DNA of 64,000 nucleotides from positions 51,948 to 115,947 of the forward strand of contig NZ_JAQMUB010000093.1 of the NCBI RefSeq assembly GCF_028330965.1, written 5' to 3'. The position numbers were made by a program, and so were the translations under genes. Source of the DNA: Oscillatoria sp. CS-180 (GTDB lineage Bacteria > Cyanobacteriota > Cyanobacteriia > Phormidesmidales > Phormidesmidaceae). A model generated the notes under the pieces. That model was not told the origin of the DNA and did no database searches. It saw nothing but the letters and a program-made list of their open reading frames with translations. Shown here piece by piece: positions 34,527 through 44,689 of the stretch. Position 1 is the stretch's first letter, and each line of letters begins with the position of its first letter.

Positions 34527-35744
34527 ATGACTCATCGAGAAGTTGCTGATCTTCCTTCTGATCTGGCTGTATTGGGCGATCGCACTCGATTTCAGTTAGG
34601 AGATCCTAGCCCCAGTTCGTCTGTCATTCAGATGGAGGATTACCGTCGTCCTGGCTTACCTGCCGAAGCTTACACTCGTTCTCAGTATCTCGATCAAGAG
34701 CGCAAAACGGTGTTTACTCGATACTGGATCTGTGTCGGTCTGGCATCGGATGTGCCTAATCCAGGGGACGCTTACCCTACTGATATTGCAGGTATGCCGA
34801 TTGTTCTGGTGCGCGATCGCCTGGGGACGCTACGGGCCTTTCACAATATCTGTAGCCATCGAGGGTTACAGCTGGTTGCAAAACCCTGCAATACGCGAGG
34901 TCATATTCGCTGCCCTTACCATTCATGGACTTACAGAGCCGACGGTAGCCTTAAAAGCACACCTCATTTTGGGGGCTACTACAAAGACAGCTACGACGGA
35001 TTTGATCGCGACAGCAAGGGGCTCCAGGCTATTCGCTGTGATCAGTGGCTTGATATGGTGTTTGTCAACTTGTCGGGAGATGCTCCACCGTTAGAGGACT
35101 ACTTGCAGCCTGTGCGCGATCGCTGGGCCGACTATGATTTGGGCTTGCTCCGGCGAGAGTCTCGCGAGGTTACCCTACAGTGCGATGCTAACTGGAAACT
35201 TGCCGTCGAAAACTTCTCCGAAAGCTATCACTTGAATTGGGTTCACCCAGCTCTCAACAGCTGCTCTCGCATGGAGGATCACTTCAGCTTCGAGATCAGG
35301 GCTCCCCATGTTGGTCAAGGCAGTCTGCGCTATCGCAGGGGTCAGATCAATGGCAAGACATTACCCACTTTTCCTGGACTAGGGGCAAGCAACAAACAAA
35401 CGGTTGCTGAATACATCACCGTTTTTCCCAATCTCATGCTGGGTGTTCATCCCGATTACTTTCTGATGTTCCTCGTTAACCCCCTTAGCCCATCAAAAAC
35501 GCGGGAAAGGATGCTGTTTTATTTTGTGGGAGATGAGGCAATGACCCCGGAGACCGAAACCTTGCGACATCTGCCTATCGATCTTTGGACAGAAACTAAC
35601 GATGAAGACATTGAAATGATTGAGCGGATGCAGGTGGGCCGCCAATCTCCCCGTTTCGATGGGGGCTGTTTTTCTCCGGCGCTCGAAAAGCCAGTCTACC
35701 TTTTTCAACAAGCGATCGCTCAAGCCGTTGATAATCCCTCATAG
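34527..35744 (+). CDS. gbcA: Rieske non-heme iron oxygenase alpha subunit, glycine betaine monooxygenase-like
   Basis: 405 residues. The Rieske cluster ligands are in NICSHRGLQLV and CPYHSWTY (Cys-x-His, Cys-x2-His), near residues 110-135. The catalytic iron site is in NFSESYHLNWVHPAL. Order and length match the GbcA/choline-monooxygenase group, which removes a methyl group from glycine betaine to give dimethylglycine and formaldehyde. GAGG lies 6 bp before the ATG. The reductase partner (GbcB) is not in the window, so electrons must come from a reductase or ferredoxin elsewhere. The gene symbol rests on context; a related demethylase is possible. Confidence 0.75.
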   Translation: MTHREVADLPSDLAVLGDRTRFQLGDPSPSSSVIQMEDYRRPGLPAEAYTRSQYLDQERKTVFTRYWICVGLASDVPNPGDAYPTDIAGMPIVLVRDRLGTLRAFHNICSHRGLQLVAKPCNTRGHIRCPYHSWTYRADGSLKSTPHFGGYYKDSYDGFDRDSKGLQAIRCDQWLDMVFVNLSGDAPPLEDYLQPVRDRWADYDLGLLRRESREVTLQCDANWKLAVENFSESYHLNWVHPALNSCSRMEDHFSFEIRAPHVGQGSLRYRRGQINGKTLPTFPGLGASNKQTVAEYITVFPNLMLGVHPDYFLMFLVNPLSPSKTRERMLFYFVGDEAMTPETETLRHLPIDLWTETNDEDIEMIERMQVGRQSPRFDGGCFSPALEKPVYLFQQAIAQAVDNPS

Positions 35745-35751
35745 TCTTTAG

Positions 35752-35766
35752 GGTGGGCTGCCCACC
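35752..35766 (+). other. GGTGGGC hairpin between Rieske and dimethylglycine oxidase genes
   Basis: GGTGGGC (35752-35758) and GCCCACC (35760-35766) form an immediate inverted repeat 8 bp after the Rieske stop. A related GCGCCCACCTTACG lies 40 bp further on. Similar GGTGGGC...GCCCACC words are common in cyanobacterial spacers; it could lower expression of the following gene or be a small repeat unit. Confidence 0.4.
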
Positions 35767-35859
35767 TGCACCTCAACCAGCTTTTTCCAAGGTACGCAGC
35801 GCCCACCTTACGCCTCAAAACTCAAAAACGGGTACACCCTACTCAACAGGAGATTTCCT

Positions 35860-38283
35860 ATGACATCCAATGCATCCGTGGTGGTCATCGGTGCTGGGAT
35901 CGTCGGCTGTAGCACAACCTATCACCTCGCCAAGCTGGGCTGGAAGAACATTGTTGTTGTCGAGCAGGGACCGCTGTTTGCCACCGGGGGATCCACATCT
36001 CATGCCCCTGGACTGGTGTTTCAGACAAACCCGTCTAAAACCATGACCCAGTTAGCTCAGTACACCGTGGAGCTATATAGCCAGCTGAGGACTCAAGAGG
36101 GACCTGCGTACTATCCTGTCGGCGGTATTGAAGTAGCCTATACGCCCGCTCGGATGCAGGAACTTCAGCGCAAATTAGGGTGGGCCAAGTCCTGGGGCGT
36201 TGAGGGGGCCTGCTTGTTGACCCCTGGAGAAGTCAAGGCCAAGCTGCCGCTCATCGACGAAGCCAAAATTCTAGGCGGCTATTTTGTTCCCACCGATGGA
36301 ATTGCTAAAGCGTTGAGAGCCGCAGAAGCGCTGGCGAAACACGCCATTTCAGCGGGTGCGGCAGAATTTCGAGGCCACACCACGGTGACCGACATTGAAG
36401 TGATGAAGGGTCAGGTACAGGCGGTTGTGACGGATAAGGGCCGCATTGAGACCGCTAAGATCCTCGTTTGTGCTGGCATTTGGGGACCGCGCATCGGACG
36501 CATGGTCGGAGAGGTCATTCCCCTAACGCCGGTACAGCACCAGTACGTCAAAACGGCTCCCATTTCAGCACTGGCAGGCGCGACTGAAGAAGTGTCTTAC
36601 CCCATCGTGCGCCACCAAGACCACGCCATGTATTTTCGGCAGCATGGCGACTGCTGGGGCATTGGCTCTTATCAGCACGAGCCTTTGCTGGTCGATCCAG
36701 ACAACATCTTGCCCTATGCTGAAGCGCCCGTAATGCCATCGGTTAAGCCTTTCACTGAAGAACATTTTGGCCCGGCTTGGGAATCGACTCAGGAGCTGTT
36801 TCCAACGTTGACCGATGTCGAACTACCCGACAAAATCAACGGCATGTTTTCCTTTACGCCGGATAGCGGCTCTGTTGTTGGAGAATCCACAAAGGCTAAA
36901 GGATTTTGGGTTGCAGAAGCTGTATGGGTAACTCACGGCGGCGGTGTCGGTAAGGTCGTTGCAGAACTGATGACCAACGGTGTTTCTAGCCTCGATCTGC
37001 ATGAGCTGGACATATATCGCTTTCCAGAGGTTTGCAAGAGTGCCGACTTCATTGTTAAAGCGGGCGCACAACAATACGACGAGGTGTATGACATCATTCA
37101 TCCCCTCGATCAGCAGACCCATTCTCGAAACTTGCGAGTGAGTCCCTTTTACCCGCGCTTGCAGGAACTCGGAGCACAGTTTGTGTTCAGCGCGGGCTGG
37201 GAACGACCCCAGTGGTTTGAGGCCAATGCAGCTCTGCTAGAGGAGTATCCCATTCCAGCTCGACAGGGTTGGGAAGCTCGCAACTGGTCGCCGATTCAAG
37301 GCGCAGAGCATTGGGTGACACGCGAAAGAGTGGCGCTCTATGACCTGTCTCCCTTTGCCAAATTTGAGTTGACAGGACCGGGCGTTGTGGATTATCTACA
37401 AATGCTCTGCGCCAATGATGTGGACAAGCCTGTTGGCAAGGTCATTTACACCGCTATGTTGGACCCCAATGGCGGCATCATGTGTGACCTAACAGTAAGC
37501 CGCATTGGACCAGAAACTTACTGGGTGATCACAGGGGGCTCCGTTCACGGACATGATTTAGCCTGGATGCGATCGCACCTCCCCCAGGACGGCTCCGTCC
37601 AGATTGCTGATCTCTCCTCCAGCTACTGCTGTGTCGGGCTTTGGGGACCACAAGCTGCCGCAGTGCTACAGGCGGTCACCGCGATAGATGTATCGAAGCG
37701 ATCGTTCAAATTCTTCACCAATCAGTCCTTTTACATAGGCAACATTCCCGTCCGAGCCATGCGCGTTTCCTATGTGGGCGAAGAGGGGTGGGAAATCTAC
37801 GCGCCAACGGAATGTGGGCTGACCCTATGGGATACGCTGTGGGCCGCTGGTCAAAACTACGGCATGATTGCGGCGGGTCTTGGCGCCTTTGAAACGCTAC
37901 GGTTAGAGAAGGGATTTTTGCTCTGGGGCAGCGATATTCATACGGAATATGATCCCTACGAGGCGGGGCTTGGGTTTGCGGTCAAATCTAACAAAGGCGA
38001 CTTTATTGGCAAAGAAGCCCTGCTCCAGCGACGAGAGTATGCCTCTCGTAAGCTCTGTTTCCTGACCTTGGATGATACCGATGTTGTCATCATGGGTAAA
38101 GAGCCTGTTCTCGCTGACGACAAAGTGTTGGGCTACGTCACCAGCGCTGGCTATGGCTACAGTTTAGGTCGATGCGTGGCCTACGCTTATTTGCCCCTGG
38201 CCTATGCAACTCCGGGAACCCGCGTTTCAGTGGACTATTTTGGGCAGCCCTTAGCCGCAACCGTTACTGAAAAGCTGCTGTAA
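35860..38283 (+). CDS. Dimethylglycine oxidase/dehydrogenase (FAD + THF-binding GcvT domain)
   Basis: 807 residues. Residues 1-370 are a DAO-type FAD domain (VVVIGAGIVGCSTTYHLAKL) with GGSTSHAPGLV, where relatives carry the His that binds FAD covalently. A linker domain is followed from about residue 430 by a GcvT-like tetrahydrofolate domain (VIYTAMLDPNGGIMCDLTVS, VSYVGEEGWEIYAPTECG, GFAVKSNKGDFIGKEALLQR). The layout and length match Arthrobacter dimethylglycine oxidase, which turns dimethylglycine into sarcosine and passes the methyl group to THF as methylene-THF. AGGAGA precedes the ATG. It follows the Rieske gene and supplies the next pathway step. Confidence 0.9.
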   Translation: MTSNASVVVIGAGIVGCSTTYHLAKLGWKNIVVVEQGPLFATGGSTSHAPGLVFQTNPSKTMTQLAQYTVELYSQLRTQEGPAYYPVGGIEVAYTPARMQELQRKLGWAKSWGVEGACLLTPGEVKAKLPLIDEAKILGGYFVPTDGIAKALRAAEALAKHAISAGAAEFRGHTTVTDIEVMKGQVQAVVTDKGRIETAKILVCAGIWGPRIGRMVGEVIPLTPVQHQYVKTAPISALAGATEEVSYPIVRHQDHAMYFRQHGDCWGIGSYQHEPLLVDPDNILPYAEAPVMPSVKPFTEEHFGPAWESTQELFPTLTDVELPDKINGMFSFTPDSGSVVGESTKAKGFWVAEAVWVTHGGGVGKVVAELMTNGVSSLDLHELDIYRFPEVCKSADFIVKAGAQQYDEVYDIIHPLDQQTHSRNLRVSPFYPRLQELGAQFVFSAGWERPQWFEANAALLEEYPIPARQGWEARNWSPIQGAEHWVTRERVALYDLSPFAKFELTGPGVVDYLQMLCANDVDKPVGKVIYTAMLDPNGGIMCDLTVSRIGPETYWVITGGSVHGHDLAWMRSHLPQDGSVQIADLSSSYCCVGLWGPQAAAVLQAVTAIDVSKRSFKFFTNQSFYIGNIPVRAMRVSYVGEEGWEIYAPTECGLTLWDTLWAAGQNYGMIAAGLGAFETLRLEKGFLLWGSDIHTEYDPYEAGLGFAVKSNKGDFIGKEALLQRREYASRKLCFLTLDDTDVVIMGKEPVLADDKVLGYVTSAGYGYSLGRCVAYAYLPLAYATPGTRVSVDYFGQPLAATVTEKLL

Positions 38284-38490
38284 AAGACGACGAGGATTGG
38301 GCACCCCTGCAATTTCCCCTCAAAATCATCGCGAAAACAAACCTCTCCCAGCTGCCTCAAAATCCATCCAGAGGTTTTCATCACGTCTTTGATGACTGAT
38401 TTGATGACCGATGATCGCGATGGAACGGCTCAAGCAAAGCGCGATTGAGATTCTCGGATTCGGCCCCCTGCTCCTCACTCATGCACCCCT

Positions 38491-39864
38491 ATGTCCACCA
38501 GCGTCTTCGACATCTTCAAAATCGGTATTGGTCCCTCTAGCTCTCACACAGTAGGTCCAATGAAGGCTGCTCGTTGGTTTGTGCAGGAACTCGCGAGAGA
38601 AAATCTCCTGACGCGAGTGGCGCGAATCCGGGTTGATCTGTATGGATCTTTGGGGGCCACTGGGAAAGGGCACGGCAGCGATCGCGCGGTGCTGTTGGGT
38701 CTTGAGGGCGAAACACCAGAGTGCGTCAATCCCGCCATGGTGGCAGGACACTGGCAGCGGATTCAGCAGACAGGATCGGTGTGGGTTTTACGTCAGCAAG
38801 CGATTCCTTTCTGCTATCAGCAGGATCTGAGTTTTCACTGGGAGCCGTTGCCGTTTCATCCCAACGGATTGGCGTTCAAAGCATTGGGCCCAGCAGGAAA
38901 AGTGCTTTATGCCAAGACGTACTATTCCATCGGAGGCGGATTTGTCGTCGATGAAAACGCTGCGAGTATCGACCAGTTGCAGCTGCATCGCTCGGCGTTA
39001 CCATACCCTTTCACCACTGCACGGCAGTTGCTAGAGCAGTGTCAGGACAGCGGTCTTTCCATCAGTCAAATCATGCTGGCGAACGAACAGGTGTGGCGAT
39101 CGCAGGCCGACATTCAAACTAAGCTATTGGGTCTGTGGACAGTCATGCAGACCTGTGTTGAGCGGGGTTGTCATACCGAAGGGACGCTGCCCGGTGGACT
39201 GCGGGTGAAGCGACGGGCAGCAGCACTCTACCGACACTTGCAGCGACTGGAACATTCTTTAGCAGATCCCCTGAGCGTGATGGACTGGGTCAATGTCTAC
39301 GCCATGGCGGTGAATGAAGAAAATGCGGCGGGCGGGCGTATGGTCACGGCACCTACGAATGGAGCAGCGGGGGTGATACCAGCGGTGCTTCATTACTACA
39401 GTCGCTTTTGTCACGGCGCAAATGAGGCTGGTGTTGTTCGCTTTTTGTTAGTGGCGGGAGCGATCGCGATTCTCTATAAAGAAAATGCGTCTATCTCAGG
39501 GGCGGATGTCGGCTGTCAGGGAGAGGTCGGAGTTGCCTGTTCGATGGCTGCGGGAGCCTTGGCGGAAGTTCTCGGCGGTAGCCCAGCGCAGGTCGAAAAT
39601 GCAGCTGAGATCGGTATGGAGCACAACTTAGGTCTGACGTGCGATCCAGTCGGTGGGCTGGTACAAGTGCCCTGCATTGAACGCAACGCGATGGGGGCCG
39701 TCAAGGCCATCAATGCGGCTCGCATGGCGCTCAAAGGCAACGGTCAGCACTGCGTACATCTAGACAAGGTAATCAAGACCATGCGTGACACCGGACACGA
39801 CATGCACGAGAAATATAAGGAAACGTCTCGCGGCGGCCTAGCCGTCAACGTTATTGAATGTTGA
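38491..39864 (+). CDS. sdaA: L-serine dehydratase (single-chain, iron-sulfur)
   Basis: 457 residues, the full length of the one-polypeptide enzyme. It begins [20 protein letters not shown], the hallmark of the beta domain, and later has [20 protein letters not shown] and [19 protein letters not shown] with the Cys ligands of the 4Fe-4S cluster. It converts L-serine to pyruvate and ammonia. Placed after dimethylglycine oxidase, it would drain serine formed from betaine-derived glycine and methylene-THF by GlyA. It is 207 bp from the previous gene, on the same strand, so it may have its own promoter. Confidence 0.9.
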   Translation: MSTSVFDIFKIGIGPSSSHTVGPMKAARWFVQELARENLLTRVARIRVDLYGSLGATGKGHGSDRAVLLGLEGETPECVNPAMVAGHWQRIQQTGSVWVLRQQAIPFCYQQDLSFHWEPLPFHPNGLAFKALGPAGKVLYAKTYYSIGGGFVVDENAASIDQLQLHRSALPYPFTTARQLLEQCQDSGLSISQIMLANEQVWRSQADIQTKLLGLWTVMQTCVERGCHTEGTLPGGLRVKRRAAALYRHLQRLEHSLADPLSVMDWVNVYAMAVNEENAAGGRMVTAPTNGAAGVIPAVLHYYSRFCHGANEAGVVRFLLVAGAIAILYKENASISGADVGCQGEVGVACSMAAGALAEVLGGSPAQVENAAEIGMEHNLGLTCDPVGGLVQVPCIERNAMGAVKAINAARMALKGNGQHCVHLDKVIKTMRDTGHDMHEKYKETSRGGLAVNVIEC

Positions 39865-40230
39865 TTCGATGGGTGTGTGACTAGCACTTGGCTTCTTAAA
39901 AAGACTCCCCATTCTTCGCTTGTATGAGAAGCTTAGACAGATGCAGCTTCCTCTATGAACCTTTAGCAAGAATCTTTGCCAGTAATCTTTCTACACTTAT
40001 CAAGTAAAAGAAATCTCAGATAGAAGTCTCTGCAGTAAGTTGTTGAACTACGCGACTTTTGGAGCAAACAGACTACACAAAACTGTATCGTAGTAATCAC
40101 CTGGATAATGTAACTCCCTTAAAATCATCCACATCGTAAAATAAAAACGCTCATAAGCCTTTCTTCAAATCCCATCAAAAGTGTATAATTAATTTCTATA
40201 CTTCTTTCAGTTAAGTGGGCAGTTACTTCA
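39865..40230. other. AT-rich intergenic stretch before the AbiE-like pair
   Basis: About 365 bp without a gene. GC falls clearly compared with sdaA and stays low through the next two genes. A good -10 box TATAAT lies at 40184-40189, 42 bp before the next ATG; the -35 region is poor. Confidence 0.4.
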
Positions 40231-41313
40231 ATGCATCCTAAAAACCCACTTTTCCAAAAATGCATTGCTTATCTTGAATCACTTCCCAGTATTAAGGCAG
40301 TGATTCAAGGAGAAGCATATTTTTCCAATGAAGTTTTAGCTGATGGGAAACTAATAATTAATACTTCAAGTGAACGTGTTGATTATGTCTGCGAGATTAA
40401 AACTGGACTCACAAACGATGTAGTCGAACAAGTAACTGAATATTTTTTAAATTTGGGTAGAAGACTAAAGCATAACGAGAGACCCCTGCTGATTACGCGT
40501 GGTTTATCTAATTTGGTTGTAGAACAACTTTTAAAGAGAAACGTTGAGTTTATAGATATTGATGGAAGCATTTATCTTAATAGCTCAAAGTTCTATGTAT
40601 TGGTCCGTAATCAAATCCATAAAGAAAACACAAGTAAATCTTTAGAAATTACTGCTGCTTCACTACAAGTTATATACGCTTTACTCAGTCAACCCAAAAT
40701 TTTCAAGCAAGGATATGATTTCGATGAAGAGGTTGGTTGCATCTCCGGTGTTACTCCAAAGACGGTGAAGAATACGCTTAAAAAACTTCAAGATTTAGAT
40801 TACATCACATACAGGCACGGAAGATATGAAATCGTTGATTATGTCAGGCTTCTTGAACGCTGGGAGTTAGGCTATTCTGAAAGATTACGTGCAAAACTAA
40901 CTCTTGGAATTTTCGCTCCCATCGGAAACATTGGTTTTTCAGAAGTTGCAGATAAAATTGAAGAATATGCAGAGCGTTACGATTATCTAATAGGTGGTGA
41001 ACTTGCCGCTTCAATAATGACTGAGTATCTTCGACCCATTAGTGCGACTTTACATCTAAGTAATAATTTTGATAGTCGTGAATTAGCTGTCAATTTGAAA
41101 CTAAAACCTGATCTTGAGGGTAGTATCACATTCCTTCAAACCTTTGGTCATGTTAAGTATCACCAAAATGACCTTGGAAAATTTCAACAAACTCTAATCA
41201 ATCCATTATTTATCCATGCAGAATTAATGCGAACTGGAAATAGCCGATTAAAAGAAACTGCTGAACTTATCTACGATAGATATATTGAGGAATTAGCACA
41301 AAGGCATGATTAG
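40231..41313 (+). CDS. AbiEi-type antitoxin / transcriptional regulator
   Basis: 360 residues. The N-terminal half is a predicted nuclease-fold-like domain (VDYVCEIKTGLTNDVVEQVT, then RPLLITRGLSNLVVEQLL, then FIDIDGSIYLNS). A winged helix follows (CISGVTPKTVKNTLKKLQDL, then DYITYRHGRYEIV). This layout fits the AbiEi group of type IV antitoxins with DNA-binding part (PF09952-like). It overlaps by 8 bp a gene for a nucleotidyltransferase-like protein, the usual partner. GC is lower than in the flanking housekeeping genes, suggesting horizontal arrival. Type IV antitoxins act against the toxin's effect, not by binding it. Confidence 0.65.
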   Translation: MHPKNPLFQKCIAYLESLPSIKAVIQGEAYFSNEVLADGKLIINTSSERVDYVCEIKTGLTNDVVEQVTEYFLNLGRRLKHNERPLLITRGLSNLVVEQLLKRNVEFIDIDGSIYLNSSKFYVLVRNQIHKENTSKSLEITAASLQVIYALLSQPKIFKQGYDFDEEVGCISGVTPKTVKNTLKKLQDLDYITYRHGRYEIVDYVRLLERWELGYSERLRAKLTLGIFAPIGNIGFSEVADKIEEYAERYDYLIGGELAASIMTEYLRPISATLHLSNNFDSRELAVNLKLKPDLEGSITFLQTFGHVKYHQNDLGKFQQTLINPLFIHAELMRTGNSRLKETAELIYDRYIEELAQRHD

Positions 41314-42085
41314 CTCCGATGAAAAGCAAGTTTTAGTTGATTTGATCGATTTAGTCGGCTCACTAGACTTGCCTATGATTTTAGTTGGCGCAGGAGCTAG
41401 GCTTTTAATATTTGATCGTAAATTTGGAGAAGGAAGAGGCACAAAAGATTGGGACATAGCAATTTCCATAGATAGCTGGGAAACCTATCAGCGGCTTTGT
41501 GAATACCTAACAACTGGCAAACCGCCGCGTTTTAAGTCTACAAAAAACCCCCATAAATTCATACATAGTGAAACTGAAATCGAGGTCGACATAGTTCCAT
41601 TTGGAGAAATCAGCGAACCAGATCAAAAAATTGTTTGGTCCGACAGTGGTAATTCCATGAATGTCTCAGGCTTCACCGAAGCTCTCTTACACGCAAAAAC
41701 TGCTGTTATTGATGATTTGGAAATCCCAGTGATTGATACGCCAGCTTTTGTAGTCCTCAAAATCTTTGCCTGGGGAGATCGAGGAGAACGGACAAACAAA
41801 GATTTGGAAGATATTGAATTTGTTCTATTGAAATATGAAGATGATGAGCGTGTCTATTCTGAGTTGGCCGGAGAACTCGCTGATGGAACAATTGAATTTC
41901 TCAATGCCAGTATCTATCTGCTTGGTCGGGATATCCATAAAATACTTCAAGATAAAACACTAACTGAACTTGATTCAATATTGAACAATTTGATTGAAAG
42001 ATTAGATGTTGCTAAACCTGGATCTTTGGGTTATGGGTTAAAAATTTTGCAGGCAGGGATTCGCTCTTCACATCCGCAAGCATGA
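41306..42085 (+). CDS. AbiEii-like nucleotidyltransferase toxin
   Basis: 259 residues. The nucleotidyltransferase core is visible: MILVGAGARLLIFDRKFGEG, then TKDWDIAIS (Asp-x-Asp) and EIEVDIVPFGE with the third Asp. The C-terminal half is helical with an ELDSILNNLIERLDVA segment. AbiEii-type toxins transfer nucleotides to targets such as tRNA and stop growth or abort phage infection. It is translationally coupled to the AbiEi-like gene and ends before ordinary core genes. The Gly-Ala-Gly in place of Gly-Ser of classical enzymes is worth noting. Confidence 0.65.
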   Translation: MISSDEKQVLVDLIDLVGSLDLPMILVGAGARLLIFDRKFGEGRGTKDWDIAISIDSWETYQRLCEYLTTGKPPRFKSTKNPHKFIHSETEIEVDIVPFGEISEPDQKIVWSDSGNSMNVSGFTEALLHAKTAVIDDLEIPVIDTPAFVVLKIFAWGDRGERTNKDLEDIEFVLLKYEDDERVYSELAGELADGTIEFLNASIYLLGRDIHKILQDKTLTELDSILNNLIERLDVAKPGSLGYGLKILQAGIRSSHPQA

Positions 42086-42181
42086 CCTAAAAATGCTCAT
42101 GCACCTGACTGACAAAAAGCGATCTGCCTAGAGGTTTTCTTCAGCAAGTGATTGGGAACGACATATATCGTAGGTGGATTG

Positions 42182-42712
42182 ATGAAAGTTGTATACTACC
42201 TAGCCACTAGCTTGGATGGATTCATTGCTGACGTCAACGAAAGCGTTGCCTGGCTCGAAAAGCTCACTATCAATCACCAGGCTACTGGCTATGACTCTTT
42301 TTTCGATACTGTCGACGCACTCCTAATGGGCCGTAAGACCTATGTCTTTGTTTACCATCATGGGCAATGGCCCTATGGCGACAAACCGACTTGGGTTTGC
42401 ACTAGCCAAGAGGTGTCACGGATGGACGGATGCAATCTTCAACACGAGCGGAACCCAGCTGCGGCCATACAGCAGGCTAAGAGACAGGGCGTGGCAACAC
42501 TCTGGGTTGTTGGCGGTGGACGTTTGGTCGAAACGCTGATCAAAGAGAACTTACTGACACATATCAGCGTTTCGGTGATGCCTGTACTTCTGGGGGACGG
42601 CATAGGTTTGGTTCATTCCTTGTCTAAACCCCTGTATCTTCGGCAAGAAAGCTCTGTATCAATGTCAGGGTTCACCCAAATTGAGTACCAAATCGACAAC
42701 AGCTTAATCTGA
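42182..42712 (+). CDS. Dihydrofolate reductase-family protein (RibD C-terminal domain)
   Basis: 176 residues of the DHFR/RibD-C fold: KVVYYLATSLDGFIADVNE at the start, DALLMGRKTYVFVY, and LWVVGGGRLVETLIKENLL followed by VMPVLLGDGI. These are the NADPH-binding and strand landmarks of the stand-alone group often named YyaP/YwjB-like. The physiological substrate is not known. ATG 42182 is chosen over 42152 because the family starts with K-V-x-Y-x-L; AGGTGG precedes it. The 3' end overlaps the next, opposite gene by 9 bp. Confidence 0.8.
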   Translation: MKVVYYLATSLDGFIADVNESVAWLEKLTINHQATGYDSFFDTVDALLMGRKTYVFVYHHGQWPYGDKPTWVCTSQEVSRMDGCNLQHERNPAAAIQQAKRQGVATLWVVGGGRLVETLIKENLLTHISVSVMPVLLGDGIGLVHSLSKPLYLRQESSVSMSGFTQIEYQIDNSLI

Positions 42713-42997
42713 AGCGGCACCGCTTTTCGCTTTTCGCTCGTAACACTGAATACCTGCATGATCCAAAATGAGCTGGTGGCCCTGAATGTATTTCAGCTTC
42801 CCGTGAATGATGCCTTCCCAATAGTCATACTCCATCGTTTTGCCAACGAATCGTTTGTAGGTTCTTGTCTTCACATCTGCCAAAACGACATAGCCGTCGG
42901 AATACACCTCAAGTCGAGTACCGCCCCGCGAATCCGATTTCACTAGCGGAATACCCTTGAATTTTATGGAGATTTCAATCTCACCTTTGGCAGGCAT
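42704..42997 (-). CDS. Conserved hypothetical cyanobacterial protein (97 aa)
   Basis: A small basic protein: GEIEISIKFKGIPLV, LEVYSDGYVVLADVKTRTYK, WEGIIHGKLKYIQGHQLIL and HAGIQCYERKAKSG. The pattern Gly-x-Leu/Ile-Glu-x-x-Ile-Lys at the start, Trp...Ile...Gly-Lys in the middle and a final Gln-x-x-Glu-Arg-Lys resembles small cyanobacterial proteins that databases label 'fertility inhibition FinO-like'. That name is from memory and does not imply RNA chaperone activity here. Monocistronic. Confidence 0.5.
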   Translation of the reverse strand: MPAKGEIEISIKFKGIPLVKSDSRGGTRLEVYSDGYVVLADVKTRTYKRFVGKTMEYDYWEGIIHGKLKYIQGHQLILDHAGIQCYERKAKSGAASD

Positions 42998-43099
42998 AAA
43001 TCTATGTAGAGTCAGACCGAGAAGGACATTATGACAGGATAATGCCCAACCGGATGAAGTATCAACGCAATTTGAATAAAAATGCAGCCTGCAGGAAGC

Positions 43100-44146
43100 T
43101 TAGGCGAGGCTGTCATCCGTCAACCAGTCTTGAGGCTTCAGGAAAACATCGTAAAGTCGACGTTCTGGGGTATCTGCCTCAGGTTGATAGCTGTACTCCC
43201 AGCGGACTAAGGGGGGCAGCGACATCAAGATAGATTCGGTGCGTCCATTCGTCTGCAATCCGAAAATGGTACCCCGGTCGTAAACCAAATTGAACTCGAC
43301 ATAACGGCCCCGACGATAGAGTTGGAAATCGCGTTCGCGATCGCCATACTCTTTGTCCTGATGCTTCTCAGCAATGGGGACATAGGCCGGCAAAAACGCT
43401 TTCCCACAATCTTCGACAAACCCAAAGAGGTCTTCCCAACTTCGCTGGGGTAGCTCACCGACCTGCTGACTGTGTTGGGCTGCCAAGCCATCCTCACTAG
43501 GACCCCGATATAGCTCACCACGCCCATCTTGATAATCGAAGAAGATGCCGCCGACGCCTCGGGTTTCATCCCGGTGCTTCAGATAGAAATACTCGTCGCA
43601 CCAGCGCTTGAAGGTCGGATAGTATTCAGAGTGATGGCGATCGCACGCCTCTTTCAGCGTCCGGTGAAAGTGCTGGACATCATCCACCTGAGGATAGTAG
43701 GGCGTGAGATCAATACCACCGCCAAACCACCACACAGGTCCAGCCTCAAAATAGCGATAGTTGAGATGGACGGTCGGAATGTAGGGATTGTGAGGATGCA
43801 GCACCATAGAAGTGCCTGTCGCATAAAATCCGTGGCCCGCAGCCTCAGGACGCTGCACCAAAATGGAGGGGGGTAACTGCTTGCCCCACACTTCCGAAAA
43901 GTTGACGCCGCCCTGTTCAAACACGCGGCCCTGCTTCACAACTCGTGAGCGACCACCCCCCCCTTCAGGGCGTTCCCACTGATCCTGCTGGAAAGTTGCT
44001 TCACCGTCTAAAACTTCCAGCCCCTGACAAATTTCGTCTTGAATTCCCTTCATAAACTGACTGACGCGATCGCGAGAATCAGAAGGGGGAGGAGAACTAG
44101 TCGTATTCGAAGCTTGACTCAGATTGCGAGCAGAAGAAATCGTCAT
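43100..44146 (-). CDS. hemF: Oxygen-dependent coproporphyrinogen III oxidase
   Basis: 348 residues, full length. Family landmarks include [65 protein letters not shown], and [12 protein letters not shown], then [20 protein letters not shown] near the end. The enzyme oxidatively decarboxylates coproporphyrinogen III to protoporphyrinogen IX for heme and chlorophyll synthesis. The first about 25 residues are Ser/Pro-rich and poorly conserved. Single gene, opposite to its right-hand neighbour. Confidence 0.95.
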   Translation of the reverse strand: MTISSARNLSQASNTTSSPPPSDSRDRVSQFMKGIQDEICQGLEVLDGEATFQQDQWERPEGGGGRSRVVKQGRVFEQGGVNFSEVWGKQLPPSILVQRPEAAGHGFYATGTSMVLHPHNPYIPTVHLNYRYFEAGPVWWFGGGIDLTPYYPQVDDVQHFHRTLKEACDRHHSEYYPTFKRWCDEYFYLKHRDETRGVGGIFFDYQDGRGELYRGPSEDGLAAQHSQQVGELPQRSWEDLFGFVEDCGKAFLPAYVPIAEKHQDKEYGDRERDFQLYRRGRYVEFNLVYDRGTIFGLQTNGRTESILMSLPPLVRWEYSYQPEADTPERRLYDVFLKPQDWLTDDSLA

Positions 44147-44689
44147 GAACTAACCAACCCAACCAACAAATGAATTAGCCTGCAACAAAGGTACATCTTC
44201 AAGATAAGCAGCATTCTATCCTATAGAAATAGCGTCTTAGCCAATGCTTCGTAACTAGGCCAGACACTCTGGAGAAAGCAATCTCGCGAAGATGGCTCTC
44301 CCCAGACAATAGAGATGCCCACATAGACGGTGAGATTCTGCCAGGAACAGATCCCCGAAACTCTGTGGCTAAGGCAACCGTCCCTCAGTGCAGACTGTTC
44401 CCAAACGCAACTCACCCTATCGCGAATTGAGGTCCCAACCCTAGCTGGAAAAACATTTCTCTACATTGAGAAGCTTAAATTTTTACGACACGAGCTGTGG
44501 AAATCTCTGCTGTTGTCAAACATAGGAAAACATTCACCATTTAGGTGTATACGGAGATCCCCATCGTGCTGTCAGAGTATGAGCGACAGGCTAATTGATT
44601 CTCTGAGTGTGTAAAAAGACGTTTGCCATCGCTCTAGTCGTATTTGGGCCTTATTCCTTCTGCTAAGTTCCATCGTCCAACGTTTTATC
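44147..44689. other. Intergenic stretch, no gene seen
   Basis: About 540 bp between divergent hemF and the SRPBCC gene. Short ORFs on both strands (for example 44221-44415 minus) have no coding character. It should hold the hemF promoter at the left and that of the SRPBCC gene at the right. Confidence 0.3.
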
